From Arbacia lixula (taxonomy: Eukaryota > Echinodermata > Echinoidea > Arbacioida > Arbaciidae): a DNA stretch of 64,000 nucleotides. The DNA lies in assembly GCA_963669155.1 (NCBI GenBank), contig OZ022579.1:20562571-20626570 (forward strand), read 5' to 3'. Shown one piece after another: positions 44,662-55,753 of this stretch. Both the position numbers and the translations under genes were made by a program. The notes beneath the pieces are model-generated. The model worked only from the letters and a program-made list of their open reading frames with translations, was not told where the DNA came from and made no database searches. How positions within the stretch are numbered: the first letter of the stretch is position 1; each line of letters begins with the position of its first letter.

Positions 44662-45410
44662 CTAATACCCCGTTTAGATCTACTTTCCTCTGGTGTCGCA
44701 CTCGGCAATCGTCTGGGAGGCGTCTGGAACGAACATGGCATGAAATTCCTTATCAAAATACGAGGTACACATTTTGGACCATTTAGATCATCTGCGGTAA
44801 ACAGGATGTACATCTCTCCAGAGTGGATTCGCGAATTGCGTTGTCATGGCAAGCTGTCAATCAAGGGGGAAAGCGCGCGCTGCACAACTCGGCAAGCAGC
44901 ATACGAGGCCAGGCTGGTCTTTCAGCCAGCGATAGGCCGCGCACCCAGCCGCCTGGGCCGTGGACGTAGTGTTTAGCAAGCGGTCTTTTCATGCAAAAAA
45001 TAATCAACATACCGATACAAAGTGCATACCAATATATATATATATATGCAGTAAAAAAAATTTTAAGACACATTTTAAAAGTCAAAAGTATCACATAATA
45101 TTATTTTTGTGAATATGTTTGGCAAATTGGCTTCATTGTTTGGTGCATACCGGCCTGCATGTGAGAGAAGCGCGCCGTGCCGTGTTTACACCGCATTTAC
45201 TCCATGACCGTTTAGATCTACAGTCCAACAGTGGATCACGCCATGTGATCCCGCGATTGTGCCAGACTGTCTAGGGTGTATTTTACCTTGCGATTCCCTC
45301 AGATTCGTGCTTTGAGCTGAAACTGTTTAGATCTAATGACTCCTCTAGAATAACTTGCGGTACCCTCCGGAGGCACACTAGATTTTCGGTAGATCTAAGC
45401 GGGGTATTAG
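44662..45410. mobile_element. TIR element CTAATACCCCGTTTAGATC (749 bp)
   Basis: Left end CTAATACCCCGTTTAGATCT and right end AGATCTAAGCGGGGTATTAG are inverted. TTTAGATCTA motifs recur inside both halves (about 45208, 45327), so this is a foldback type with subterminal repeats. Its right end lies only 20 bases inside the intron from the ankyrin exon donor. A TATATA run is at 45033-45048. No transposase frame. Confidence 0.78.
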
Positions 45411-45430
45411 AGTGAAGACTTAAAGTTTAC

Positions 45431-45554
45431 CTGCTGCATCAACTGCATTGACCTCAGCTCCGTGCTGAACGAGAAGTTTGACGCAGTCCATATGACCATT
45501 CATGGCTGCCTTGTGGAGTGGGGTGAGTCTGTGCTGAAGCTGTGTGTCTGCATT
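45431..45554 (-). CDS. Ankyrin-repeat exon (upstream of the pair)
   Basis: On the minus strand the exon follows a CACTTCACAG acceptor and ends at a GTAAAC donor; 124 bases, starting in phase 0 and ending in phase 1. It encodes LTPLHKAAMNGHMDCVKLLV followed by QHGAEVNAVDAAG, one clear ankyrin repeat (TPLHxAAxxGHxxxVxLLL...GAxVN pattern) and the first residues of the next. The donor phase matches the acceptor phase of 29531-29701, and the repeat resumes there in register, which supports one gene across a 15.7-kb intron. Upstream exons are not visible within the remaining 18 kb. The gene cannot be named from one and a half repeats. Confidence 0.87.
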
Positions 45555-46359
45555 CTGTGAAGTGAAAACAACAAATTGTAATCTGAGTCTGCAGACACTG
45601 ACCTCATCATGTTTTAATCTCATGAACATTACTTGTACGTGTTTTTTTTATTACAAACAAAATTTTATGTGACCACTCATGGCTATCTTGTAAACCTGGG
45701 TGAGTCTGTGCTAATAATTTCATGTCCACATTCTGTGTATGTGAGCCCCTCTATAGCTTGCAAACATAACCTCATTACAGTGACAGCTCACCCTGAAATT
45801 ATTTTGGTTTCAATAAAAGGAGACACATGAAAGAAACAAATTAGTGAAGGTTTGACGAAAATCAATCAAAGGAAGGTCATTCGTACTGGTAGCAATAATC
45901 TGCTCATGCACATGTGGGGTTTGATATGATGTTAATGATTGAGTTGGTTTGGTGCTGTTGTATTTCGATGTACTATGAGATACCTAGAGTATTAAATGAG
46001 TGTGTGATGTCAGATGGAACGCAACCAAAAATATTGATCACTGACTTCAATAAATTCACACACACACAATTCACATGAATATGTTTTCTCAGTGCAGCTC
46101 AAAATAAAAACAACTAAAAATCCAATGACTTCACATGCCCATTCACCCCACACTTTTGATCACGGGATTCACAGGTAGGCTTAACACTAAGGTCACACAA
46201 CACAAAAAGGCTTTGCAAATGATCGGTATTACTATTCAATATCTCTGGCTTAAACCATTTTTATTTATGAGGCATCAGCCATCAAAATAAATCCAGAGAA
46301 AACACAGCGTGTCTATACTGACCAGAGCTTTTCAATTAAGTTTGATAAGTAAGGTGTGG
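45555..46359. other. Unassigned, probably intronic
   Basis: If the ankyrin gene extends upstream on the minus strand this is intron. No exon, element or regulatory site is convincing. Confidence 0.45.
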
Positions 46360-46710
46360 CGCTGTTTGTATAGCGGAAGGCCGCCGCTTAAACTGTAACC
46401 ATTAACGTACATCAATGCCAATGGCCGACAAATGAGTGAGGCTAAACAGTATAGACTAGATAGCCTACCCTATATATGCAAGGTGTTACAGACTGTAACG
46501 TTAAGAAGAGAGTAGACCCTACAGTACGTATGTTAACCAGCAGGGACTGTATAAAATATATAAGTTACTGTAAGTAATCACTTAGCTACAGGCATTGTTT
46601 CTATAGCGGAAGGCCGCCGCTGTTTACAAACATAGGTTGTAACGCATTAGTAAGTTAGCTACAGGCACTGTTTCTATAGCGGGAGGCCGCCGCTGTTTAC
46701 AAACATAGGT
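46360..46710. repeat. Three copies of ATAGCGGAAGGCCGCCGCT
   Basis: The motif TATAGCGGAAGGCCGCCGCT occurs at about 46371, 46599 and 46676 (one base changed in the last). Copies 2 and 3 share longer flanks (TGTTTCTATAGC and GTTTACAAACATAGGTTRTA) in a unit of about 77 bases. The GC-rich palindromic core stands out from the AT-rich context. Function unknown. Confidence 0.7.
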
Positions 46711-47402
46711 TATACCAGGTATAAATCTAGAACCTAATAGTGATACCAAGTATGATATGAAGCTACCTGTTAGGATAGTCCAGCACTAGCCTAGCCTTGT
46801 GTAGCACGGTAGTCGGTATGTCGGTAGTAGTCCATCGACAGTTAAAATTCCGACAGTATACAGGTACTAGAAACCTTCCATAGCCTGGAAGAAAACTCTG
46901 GCGGCGCGGCTGACGATGAAACTAGGACCAAGAACCAAGAAGGGACCTATGCGATGAAGCTCCCCACGCGCCACGGAGTCATACACAGCTGCTGTATGTC
47001 AATGTCCAATGCGAAGTAGACGTCTACTATGCAGCGCCTAGGCATATGGCATGACCGATAAAAAACCTTGGTAGATTCTAGTGGTACAAATCTAACGTCA
47101 CTGGAGTGCCTGCTTTTCCGGGGGTTGGATTATCCAAAATGATGCTCAGTCCAAATACAAATGATATGAAAACATTTTATCAGAATCAGTGACTGTGCAG
47201 GAAATCAACTCGGGGTCTACGTAGACCGTAGACCAAGTACGGGACTCTATGAAAGTTGCAGCAGGACTGGTGATTTTTGGGGGGCCTGCAAACAAACTCA
47301 GCAAGCTCTGAATTGCCACCAAGTCAAAACTATTTTGATTGGCTATTACCTCATTTGCATAAAAACCAGACATCACATGACATTGCAGACAGAAAGTGAC
47401 CT
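46711..47402. other. Unassigned stretch
   Basis: Somewhat GC-richer than its surroundings at about 46900-47060, but I find no exon with supported splice sites. The frame at 47146-47376 is unsupported. Confidence 0.4.
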
Positions 47403-48018
47403 GGGGCGGTATTCCGAAAATCCACAGAGATAAAAATTTTATCTCCTCTAAGATACAATGTCCTTAAAATATTTTATCTTTGGTATTCTGAAAAATATTT
47501 TAGGAAGATTTTAAGCAATATTAATGAGCGCATGCACTGCGCTTCTATCCCAGAGGCAGCCAGTAATAAACGTCCTTTCATGTCTTTTGCATACATTAAC
47601 ACCATCAAGCTGATGGTGTGATGTCATGAAACTGAAAGGGACATTGCGCATCAATGTCTATCAGCGCGCCTTATTGCATTTGATGCGCCCATGTGCAAAC
47701 AGTTGAATGCGCAAATTATTTTTGCACGTAATGCTATGGGCCTAGGCGCGTACGTCTGGAGATAAAATTGCTTGGGAGCAGTTTTATCTTTTATCCTAAC
47801 TTTTTTTCCTAAGTGCGTTTCAGAATACCGATTTAGCTCATTTGCATAAAAATTTTATCTCGGAGGCTCATTTACATAAAAATTTTATCTCTAGCTCATT
47901 TGAATAAAAATTTTATCTTTTATTGTAAGTTGGCTTTTCGGAATACCAAAAGATAAAATTTTTCCTAAGTCCCTGAGATACAATAAAATTTTTCCTAAGT
48001 TCGTTTTCAGAATGCCCC
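47403..48018. mobile_element. Foldback/MITE-type element with AAAATTTTATCT arrays
   Basis: Left end GGGGCGGTATTCCGAAAA and right end TTTTCAGAATGCCCCCC are inverted with mismatches. Both halves hold arrays of ATAAAAATTTTATCT and TTTCCTAAGT motifs in opposite senses; on the right CTCATTTGCATAAAAATTTT repeats three times. It shares GGTATTC ends and TTTTATCT arrays with 6304-7103. CTGGG flanks both ends in a way that makes the exact duplication ambiguous. No coding frame. Confidence 0.68.
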
Positions 48019-48889
48019 CCCTGGGCATCCAGGGTACGTCTAGCCCGCAATGCCTGTACAATGTATACACAAAAATAAGCCGCCATCTACCGTAGATGTT
48101 GAAAAGCTATGTACACTTGTAACTGTGTATGTGTGTGTTAGAAAAAAAAAACCTACAGCAGTGTACATATGCACACTGCATAACACACTGTATATTACAA
48201 CTACAACAAAGAATATGTACTGCATGCATATCCTCTTCATGCATTATCATAATAGATACTAGTAGACAAATGTTGAGCTACTACACACACGTGGCAACTA
48301 CAAACTGGCTTTCAATAGAGCTGAAAACTGACATTGAGCGAAAATATAATGATCCCTAGATTTCAAGGTTTCTGACAGGTCTGATTAATAGTCTTTACCT
48401 CAGGCTCTTAGCAGTTTGTGTCGAAATATCTGCCTTATTGATTAATCTGTTTATCAAATTATAAAACGCATTATGAAGAAAATTGTTCTATAGAAGGAAT
48501 CATTTCCAAAGTTTGGTGATTACTCGGTTTGAAATTTAACGGCTGAAATTTTTGCATACACAGATCGCTTCAACATGCTATATTCTTAGAAATGGTCTTG
48601 AATCACACTTTCTTCAATTTACGATCGTGATAGACGATTTCAAATTTTAAGCTTGCAAAAGGGACGGACAATCTTTAACCTTTATCATTACAGGTTTTTA
48701 AGAAGTATAAATTTTCCTCTAAACTCATGCAGTACTGTAGGTGCATGAAACGTGTAACAAGTCAATGGACTTTTTCTGGCTTGGTACTGAGAGGGTTAAC
48801 CCTATCAGTATAATCTTCCCGGTTTAGTACTGAGAAGCTTAATCTTCAGGGCATCTTGCACACAATACATGTAGGTTCCAAAAGGAATT
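48019..48889. other. Unassigned stretch
   Basis: No gene or known repeat is recognised; AT-rich with overlapping short frames at 48040-48359. Confidence 0.45.
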
Positions 48890-49787
48890 AATAATGAGAT
48901 GCCGTCCATGTGCATGTGAAATTCGATCCTCCTTGGTGAAGTCAACATTGAGCAATCTGCCTAGAAGATTCTAGGATTTGGAAGAGCTGTCTGGGCCAGG
49001 TGTTATTTACATAGAAAATGCAACTATCCTAAGCTAATTAGCATAATAGAGGAGGCATTGACTGTGAGTGTGCCTGTGGAGTTCAGTGACCTTTTGGGCC
49101 AGTGATGACAGAAAATTCTAGAAAGTAGTGGATTCAGTAGAATCTAGAACAGGCCATTGTGTTTATATTTGCAAGCATGGATAGAACTTTCTAGATGTAT
49201 AGAACTTTCAAGATGGATAGAACTTTCTAGATATGTACAGATATATATGAGTTCTTTTGAACATGAGTTCAGAATTTCTGCCATCTTAGCTCCAGTCACC
49301 TGCATTTTAGAGTTTATTGTGACCTTTGCTCGATACACACCTGTGGATTTATATGAGAATTTCTCTGTGTGGATAGTTACCTGCCTGTTTAATAGAGCTT
49401 ATGAGATCCTGCCTGAGAAAGCCTTACACTATGTGGATTAGTATCTGACCATCTTGGATCATCTATTTGGACTTGACTATCTGGAATACCTGCTATTCAG
49501 CCGTACAACATTGGGATCAATGTTGTGATCATAGGTCGGGAATACTGGATCGGATTATCAATTGTACCATCAACTGGAGCCGTGGATTCATTCTACTACA
49601 GTACCGGTATCCTCCAGCATTGTGAGCTAACATCTACATGTATGTAGAGTAAGTGATAAAACGTTTGTGAAAGTTTAATTGTATGTCTCGAACTTTAAGG
49701 GGAAATACCCTGTGTAATAAATAACACATAAATTAAATATAGGTGTCATTTTGGCATGATCATTTCAGTTGTGAATTGATCGTAACA
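48890..49787 (+). mobile_element. LTR of the Gmr1-like family, 5' end lost
   Basis: Follows the family order from AATGAGATGCCGTCCATGTG to GAATTGATCGTAACA at 49787, in plus orientation. The TGTTA start is not present. It contains a local triplication of ATAGAACTTTC(T/A)AGATG-type units at about 49190-49240. No polypurine tract or pol region adjoins. Confidence 0.8.
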
Positions 49788-50145
49788 ATACATTACCAAA
49801 ATATGGATCGGAAGCACACAATATATTAGGGAGCAATTTCACCAGAAAGCCTTGTTGTGCCATGAGGCATGTAACATAAACTCCCAGCTACATTTGTGAC
49901 ATAAATCAAAGAAAGACGAATAGATGAAGGTAGGCAGATGATTAAAGTAAAATCAAATATTGCATTAAAAATATTAATGACTGAACTTAATGACACAATC
50001 TATAAAGCCATGGTGCTCAATTACATCTTGCCATGAAAGAATAAAATGTTGCCATCCTCAAAGATCTCTCGAATTAATAATTTGCAAGTTGTCAGTGGAT
50101 ATTATACAGTGGGTACCAGAATCTGTGCAATCTACTTGGTTAATT

Positions 50146-50535
50146 CTCCCTATCGCATAGAGCTCTCCGAATCTGAACGTGTGTGGCGCTCAATTTTTTT
50201 TACCTTTATTTCTTGGAAAATGAACTTCCGGTCCACGAACATTCAACAATCACGTGTAATAGGGGACCAGGGTATCCAATAAATTTTATGAATTTTAACC
50301 CTAAACCTAACCCTGACCTTAACACTAACCCTAAACCTAATTGTAACCCTAACTCTGACCCTAACCATAACCCTACACAAAATGTTCGCTGATTAATTCA
50401 TCAAAAAAAAGTGATTTCTACCTCACTTTCTGCTAATGACAAACTCTTACCAGAAGTATACGTCCCAAGAGCAATCGATCAGACATCGGTATCGCAAGGT
50501 GATATCAGTTGATATCGGCTATATGTGATAGGGAA
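50146..50535. mobile_element. MITE with AATT target duplication and internal telomere-like repeats (copy 2)
   Basis: Begins CTCCCTATCGCATAGAGC and ends ATATGTGATAGGGAA, with AATT on both sides (50142-50145, 50536-50539). The matching place in unit 2 of the tandem duplication (about 51508) reads GGTTAATTACC with a single AATT, so it is the empty site. Internal order matches 17237-17617: GAACTTCCGGTCCACGAACA, degenerate ACCCTAAACCTA repeats at about 50298-50378, AGTATACGTCCCAAGAGCAA, GATATCGGCTAT. No protein. Confidence 0.87.
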
Positions 50536-50641
50536 AATTACAGATAATTACCGTGTATTTTTTTACTGGCAGCTTGCAAATATCAAGACGATATCTCGAT
50601 ACTGAGAATTGATATTATCAATACTGATGTTGTTTACGCTA

Positions 50642-50871
50642 ATGGCAGCACCCACAAATCTTAAGAAGCTTCGATAAAGTTGGGTGAAGAATTGAAACAA
50701 AGTTTGAACGATTCAGACGCTGTCAGTATTAGTACAAATTCACCCAAAAATATTGAATACTCATTTTCTACACTTATATCTGCAGAATTGAAACACATAT
50801 ATTTGGAAGATATATCTGATGAAGAAGTGGACAAGCTCATGACTGAATTTTATGCTGCCACAGCACTGTAG
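50642..50871 (+). pseudogene. ORF remnant in unit 1, unrecognised protein family
   Basis: From ATGGCAGCACCC the first frame hits a stop after about a dozen codons. A second frame is then open from about 50680 to a TAG at 50869, with EELKQSLNDSDAVS, STNSPKNIEYSFST and LEDISDEEVDKLMTEFYAAT. The partner at 51627-51875 aligns over the whole length, and the pattern is conservative (I/V, D/N, F/L exchanges, identical EVDKLMTE). A start is not intact, so I treat it as a pseudogene. I do not recognise the family. A CCAAT-type ATTGG lies upstream only in unit 2. Confidence 0.4.
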
Positions 50872-51356
50872 GAGACGGTGTGGCGAGTTGCCCAATAATG
50901 TATGTTACAAAGATGTTAGTTTTGGCATTTGATGCCACTCTGGACAATCACAGTAAATTGCAGGAAATCTTTCTTTCCTGACATGAGTACATCTTCAAAG
51001 TGATTGTTATTAAATTAAAGCGTGATGAACTTGGTAGACTCTATTTCTCCACTTGACATGGTCTATAGAAAAAAATCATCTCATATTTTGGTTGTGTTAT
51101 TTGGACACTGTCTACATGAAACAGTCCGAAATTTTAGTTGGCAGACTTTCCAGTCACTGATGATGATGATAAAGATGGATCTCTGCAATCTGATTGGTCA
51201 ATTACTATAAATCATGATTTTTTCATAACCATGCATCCGGTAATTACCGGAGTACGGGATGCATTATTTTCCATGCATCCAGTACTTGATGTTTATGGAA
51301 AATTTACCTTTTTTTTACCAGATTTAGGGACCCATTCTATAAAACAGGTTTATTTT

Positions 51357-51480
51357 GTGGGTCAGTAGGATTGTGTACATGCGATACCTATGAATGTTGC
51401 CCGAAACCCACTTTACTTCACCCCATGGGTTCAGGCAATTCAGAGGTAACTTTTTACACAATTCCTATTATAGAATGGGT
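51357..51480. repeat. Hairpin at the end of unit 1
   Basis: GTGGGTCAGTAGGATTGTGT on the left pairs imperfectly with ACACAATTCCTATTATAGAA and the following ATGGGT on the right; CCCGAAACCCAC and ATGGGTTCAGGC form the inner stem. It is a more diverged version of 52385-52505. Confidence 0.6.
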
Positions 51481-51626
51481 GTCAGAATCTCTGCAATGTG
51501 ATTGGTTAATTACCCGTAATTACCGTGTAATTTTTTTTTACTGGCAGCACGCGATTTCAACACGATATCAATACGATATCGCGATACCGAGAATTAACAT
51601 GATCGATACCAATGTTGCTTACGCTA

Positions 51627-51875
51627 ATGGCGGCACCCACGAAACTCGAGAAACTCCGATAAAGTTAGATGAAGAATTGAAACAAACATTGGACGATTCA
51701 GACGCTGTCAGTAAGTACAAATTCACCTCAAAGCATCGAATACTCATTGTCTACATTTAAGTGCTTTGCAGAAGCGAAACACGTAAATGTTGAAAATGTT
51801 TCGAACGGAGAAGTGGACAAACTCATGACTGAACTCTACGCTGTCGCAGCACTGTGTGAGACGCTGCTGCGGTGA
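51627..51875 (+). pseudogene. ORF remnant in unit 2, partner of 50642-50871
   Basis: It opens with ATGGCGGCACCCACG in a good initiation context, but that frame stops after KLEKLR. A frame shifted by one carries EELKQTLDDSDAVS. A 2-base loss relative to unit 1 then creates GTAAGT; after it a third frame reads STNSPQSIEYSLST ... AEAKHVNVENVSNGEVDKLM, then TELYAVAALCETLLR and TGA at 51873-51875. A 61-base intron from GTAAGT to TTTGCAG would also rejoin the frames, so a spliced 71-codon reading from the ATG at 51599 is possible. AATAAA lies at about 52001. Unit 1 is open through the same segment, so I prefer decay over a true intron. Confidence 0.4.
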
Positions 51876-52384
51876 GTTGCCCATGCATTGTGCATTACGA
51901 ATACGTGATTTGGGCACTCAATGCCGCTCTGGACATTCGCAGTAAATTGCAGTAAATCTGTCTTTTCTGATATGACTACGTCGTTTAAATGATTGTTATC
52001 AAATAAAAGCGTGATGAACTTGGTAGTTCTATACATGCAGACTCTATTTCTCCACCTGACATGGTCTATGTAGAAAATCATCTCATATTTTAGCTGTGTT
52101 ATTTGGACACTTCTCTATGTGAAAAGTCAATAATTTTTTATAGTCTTGGCAGATTTTGATGATTCCAATCATTGATGATCATTGATGATGAAGATGGATC
52201 TCTGCAATCTGATTGGTCAATAACTAATTACCGGATGCATGATTTTGTCATAACCATGCATCCGGTAATTACCGGACGCATGATTTTTCCATGCATCCGG
52301 TAAATGAGGTTGACAGAGATTTTTCCCTTTTTTATTAGATTTTGGGGCCCATTCTATAAAACAGATGATGCACAGGTTTATTTC

Positions 52385-52505
52385 GTGGGTCAGTAGGATT
52401 GTGTACACGCGGTAGCTCTGAATTTTGCCCGAAACCCACTCGGCTTCGCCTCGTGGGTTCAGGCAATTCAGAGCTACCTTGTGTACACAATTCCTACTGA
52501 CCCAC
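52385..52505. repeat. Hairpin at the end of unit 2, about 53-base arms
   Basis: The left arm GTGGGTCAGTAGGATTGTGT... and right arm ...ACAATTCCTACTGACCCAC are inverted, with the inner stem CCCGAAACCCAC/GTGGGTTCAGGC around a loop TCGGCTTCGCCTC. It is followed by a second TACTGACCCACTCAAACCTG. It may be a small foldback element that was already present when the unit was duplicated. Confidence 0.75.
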
Positions 52506-54440
52506 TCAAACCTGTGCATCATTTGTATACTGACCCACTCAAACCTGTGCGCACACCTCTGTCGTCATACAGCTTACTTAATTACAGGAGAATATCACCT
52601 TTGTAGAAGGGAAATTTCAATAAGAGCAGAAGCATATAAAGCACATTTGCAAAAAAGCTTGCAGAAAAAGAGCAAAAATAAGACTTGCAAAACTTTATAT
52701 GAATATATAAACATTTAAATAGACAACTTCATTTGCTTCATGGAGAAATATGAGCCTAATATCTCTCTTTTATGATAGAGCATGCAAATTTGTTGTTATT
52801 GTCCCTGTGCACATAAAAATGTAGATAATTGATAAAAATGAGAGTGGAATATTTCTTCTTTGTATTTAAATGTAAATGGTACCAACTTTCAAACATCAAT
52901 ATTGATGTTTCTGATCATTTTTTGAGCATCCTCACCTTCCACAAAGCTACAAATCTTCTTTGTAAGGTTACCTCAGGTCTCCAGGAGGCAGCTTAATCAA
53001 GCTGTTTCTATAAAAGTACTGTCACCTTCCAAAGGTACTTTTATCAGTTGATGTTGAATCATTGCATTAAGTAAATCTTTAGATGTGATGCAAGCAACTT
53101 TGTTCTGCACGTTTTAATAGATGTGACATTACACAAACGCCACTGCAGTCTCAACCTAGTCCCCAAGTCTAAGTAAAAGGGATTTAAAATGTTAATTTAA
53201 CATTTGATTGTCATGTTTCTTCAACTCTCCATGACAACCAGAGATTTGAATTTAAAATCCCCTTGACAGGATTATAGTTATCTGGCTTATCTTGTGGTAA
53301 AAAAAAAACAGGCGCCCAAATCTATTCTAGTGCACATCGCTTGTCAATTTAGAAGCACTGAATTGTTGTACAGAAAAAGTGTTCATGTGTACCAAAATGA
53401 GATAGATTCCTCTTCTTTCTTTCTTTTTTTTATACCTCCATTTTCAACATTACACAACCTGTGTTGCATTATCTTGAATCATAAGATCTAATATTTACTG
53501 TTAATGTTAAAGAGGATAAAAGCAATCAGTGGTTGGAAATACCAAAAAAATACTTGAAATGAATGAGAACTTCTGCAAAATGAACCACTGCAAACTTCAA
53601 TAGAGCAAATTGTTTCTATTATAGTGCCATTTCAACTGTAGTCTCTGAGCCATTTTGCAACACCATGAATGACATTCTCCAGTGTAAATTAGTGCACATA
53701 AATGCATGAAAATGAGTGCGGTAATCATCATTACTGGGTTCTTCTGATTCCTCATAAAATCTAAAATCTTGTCTTGTCATGGCAGATTTGCAACTCTGTT
53801 TATTCACAAATAAGCCACTAGAGCATAAACCATGCTCGCTGTGATCAAATGAAGCGAAGCACATTTAGCTACACTTCCATGCACTAGGCTTCAATAGTAA
53901 GCAAAACAATCCCGTAAAGAGGAAATTGTAATTGGGGTTCTGCATAAATGGCTGAACATTGCTTCAACATCTAAGAACTCGACAATTACTGGCAAGGTGA
54001 ATAAACAAAAAGCAGATGAACAAAATGAAAGGAATTCCACATCCACTTTGTGTAGAGCCCTTTCAACTACCTTCGACAAAAATTATTTACAGTGCTTTAC
54101 TGTATGTCAATGATATTGCTTCTTTTATGTCAGTGCCTTTGATTTTTCACTGTTTCCTTCAGGGCTGCGCCCCACAAGAAATGGTACAATCAAAGTCACC
54201 TCATGCACATAGATTTCACTGGCTCCTCTAGAGAAAATATACAATATGATATCTTTTCGAGTATTATTTTTTTTTACTGGGGAGATTAAATTCAGTTTTT
54301 ACAAATCTAGTATATTACAAATGCAACCCCTATGATATCATCATTCTCTGGTTTCATCTGCAAATAATGATTAGTCATGTATAACACTTTAGGTATTGTG
54401 GCTGAACTTCATGTTTCCACGCATTTTGTCATCTATGAGC
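52506..54440. other. Unassigned stretch
   Basis: No gene, element or repeat is recognised in about 1.9 kb. Frames at 53619-54231 on both strands are short and lack motifs. This is one of the few long stretches without obvious repeats. Confidence 0.5.
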
Positions 54441-54766
54441 CCGTCCACTACAGAAAGCGTGATCTAGCACGCGCTAGATCACGCCAACTCTGCTAATGTA
54501 AACGGGCACAGAGATAGCACGCCGGAAGTCCATATTCAACACGCATGAAATACCCATTGCATACGAGACGATCCGTCAATCGTTGTGCTTTCTTTGGGGT
54601 GTTTCCCTGAATAATTTCATAAGTAATGAGTTAAATAATCATGCTTTTTACACCGTTTTCATTGGTCATTACATTAAATAATGTTAGATACGGTGTACTG
54701 TTACATCACTCGTTTATCCTCCAGATCAGAGGGAGAGGAGAGAGAGAAGGATGGATGAAGAGGAGT

Positions 54767-54800
<34 letters not shown>

Positions 54801-55290
54801 GTGGAGGAAGAGGAGGAAGAGGAGGGGTGAGGAGGAAGACAAGGAGGGAAAAAGAGGGAGAGGAGGGAAAGGAGGAGTGAGGAGGGAGAAAAGGATGAAG
54901 AGGATGGGTGAGGAAAGAGAGGATGGAGGAAGGAGAGAAGGAGTGAGGAGGAAGAGAAGGTAGAGGAGAGGCGAGGAGAGAGAGAAAGATGGAGGAAGAG
55001 GAGGAAAAGGAGGCGTGCATGTAAGCTACAACCGGCAACGGCAATTGTATACAGCGAGATAGTATAGCTAGCTAGCAAGCTGCAAAGGGCATGATCGGGA
55101 TGTGGTGGTAAAGAGCTTGCAAAATATATGACCGCTTTGACCTCATGACGACACGCGTCATGGCAACAGGTCTGCCCAAAATAGGGAGTGCTACGATAGA
55201 CCACACTTTTAGGGCAGACCGTTGGACTGCACTATGATAGCGTGATCCAACGGTCCCCCCACGGTCCACCTGTAGTGTAAACATGCAGGC
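54441..55290. other. Possible foldback element around a polypurine tract
   Basis: GAGCCCGTCCACTACAG at the left and CTGTAGTGTAAACATGCAGGCTC-like sequence at the right are loosely inverted, and GCGTGATCTAGCACGCGCTAG (palindrome, left) has a GCGTGATCCAACGGTC partner on the right. The inner part (54718-55015) is GA-rich. Ends are too diverged to be sure this is one element. (Right-end motif is given in part only.). Confidence 0.4.
54718..55015 (+). repeat. Polypurine tract
   Basis: GA-rich microsatellite with (GA)n at 54772-54796 and AGGAGGAAGAGGAGG blocks. Minus-strand frames through it (Ser/Leu/Pro/His-rich) are artefacts. Confidence 0.85.
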
Positions 55291-55753
55291 TCTATGTGGT
55301 AGATCTGCAGTCGCATGTATCCTTAAATGTAACTCACATAGTGAGTTTTTAGTATATTACCCTAGCAGAAGTCTAGCTCCCTAAACAAAATCAGTGAAAG
55401 AAGCCCCTCCCCCCCCCCCCCCATAAAATGAGAAATTACTCGAGGAAAACTTACAAATAGATGTGATTTTATGGGGATTCAGCCACATGCTGCGAGACAC
55501 TGCATGTGCTTGCCTCCGCAAGAGGCTCAGCAGTAGTGATGAGGTAATCCAAGGATATAAAATATTATCCAATCACCAATAGCCTATATCATCCACTGGC
55601 CAGCTCCCTCTCTCATTAGTTCAGTTTCCATGGTGAGATATTGCGTGGAAGATTATTTCCTAGACACACCTTAGTTGTGATTATTCACCAGGCATGCAGG
55701 TCTGTGCAATCTATTCAGAAACACCAAGACGGGAGTGGGCAGGATGTGGGTCT
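55291..55753. other. Unassigned stretch
   Basis: Nothing recognised except a poly-C run at about 55407-55422. Confidence 0.45.

Larger units (their letters stand above)
50110..52505 (+). repeat. Direct tandem duplication, two units of about 1.0 kb
   Basis: Unit 1 (about 50110-51480, including the 390-bp MITE) and unit 2 (about 51481-52505) repeat the same order: CAGAATCTSTGCAATSTG, GGTTAATT, TTTTACTGGCAGC, an ORF-like segment, TTGCAGTAAAT/GTAAATTGCAGGAAAT, AAAGCGTGATGAACTTGGTA, GATGGATCTCTGCAATCTGA, TAATTACCGG palindromes, and a GTGGGTCAGTAGGATTGTGT hairpin. Divergence is substantial, so the duplication is not recent. Confidence 0.8.

Noticed and set aside
51711..51771. Genuine 61-base intron in the unit 2 ORF remnant
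   Set aside because: Not excluded, but the partner copy is open across the same segment and the GTAAGT arises from a 2-base loss, so decay is simpler.
54701..55204. 167- and 112-codon overlapping minus-strand frames
   Set aside because: Same cause: translation of a polypurine/polypyrimidine tract in two frames at once.
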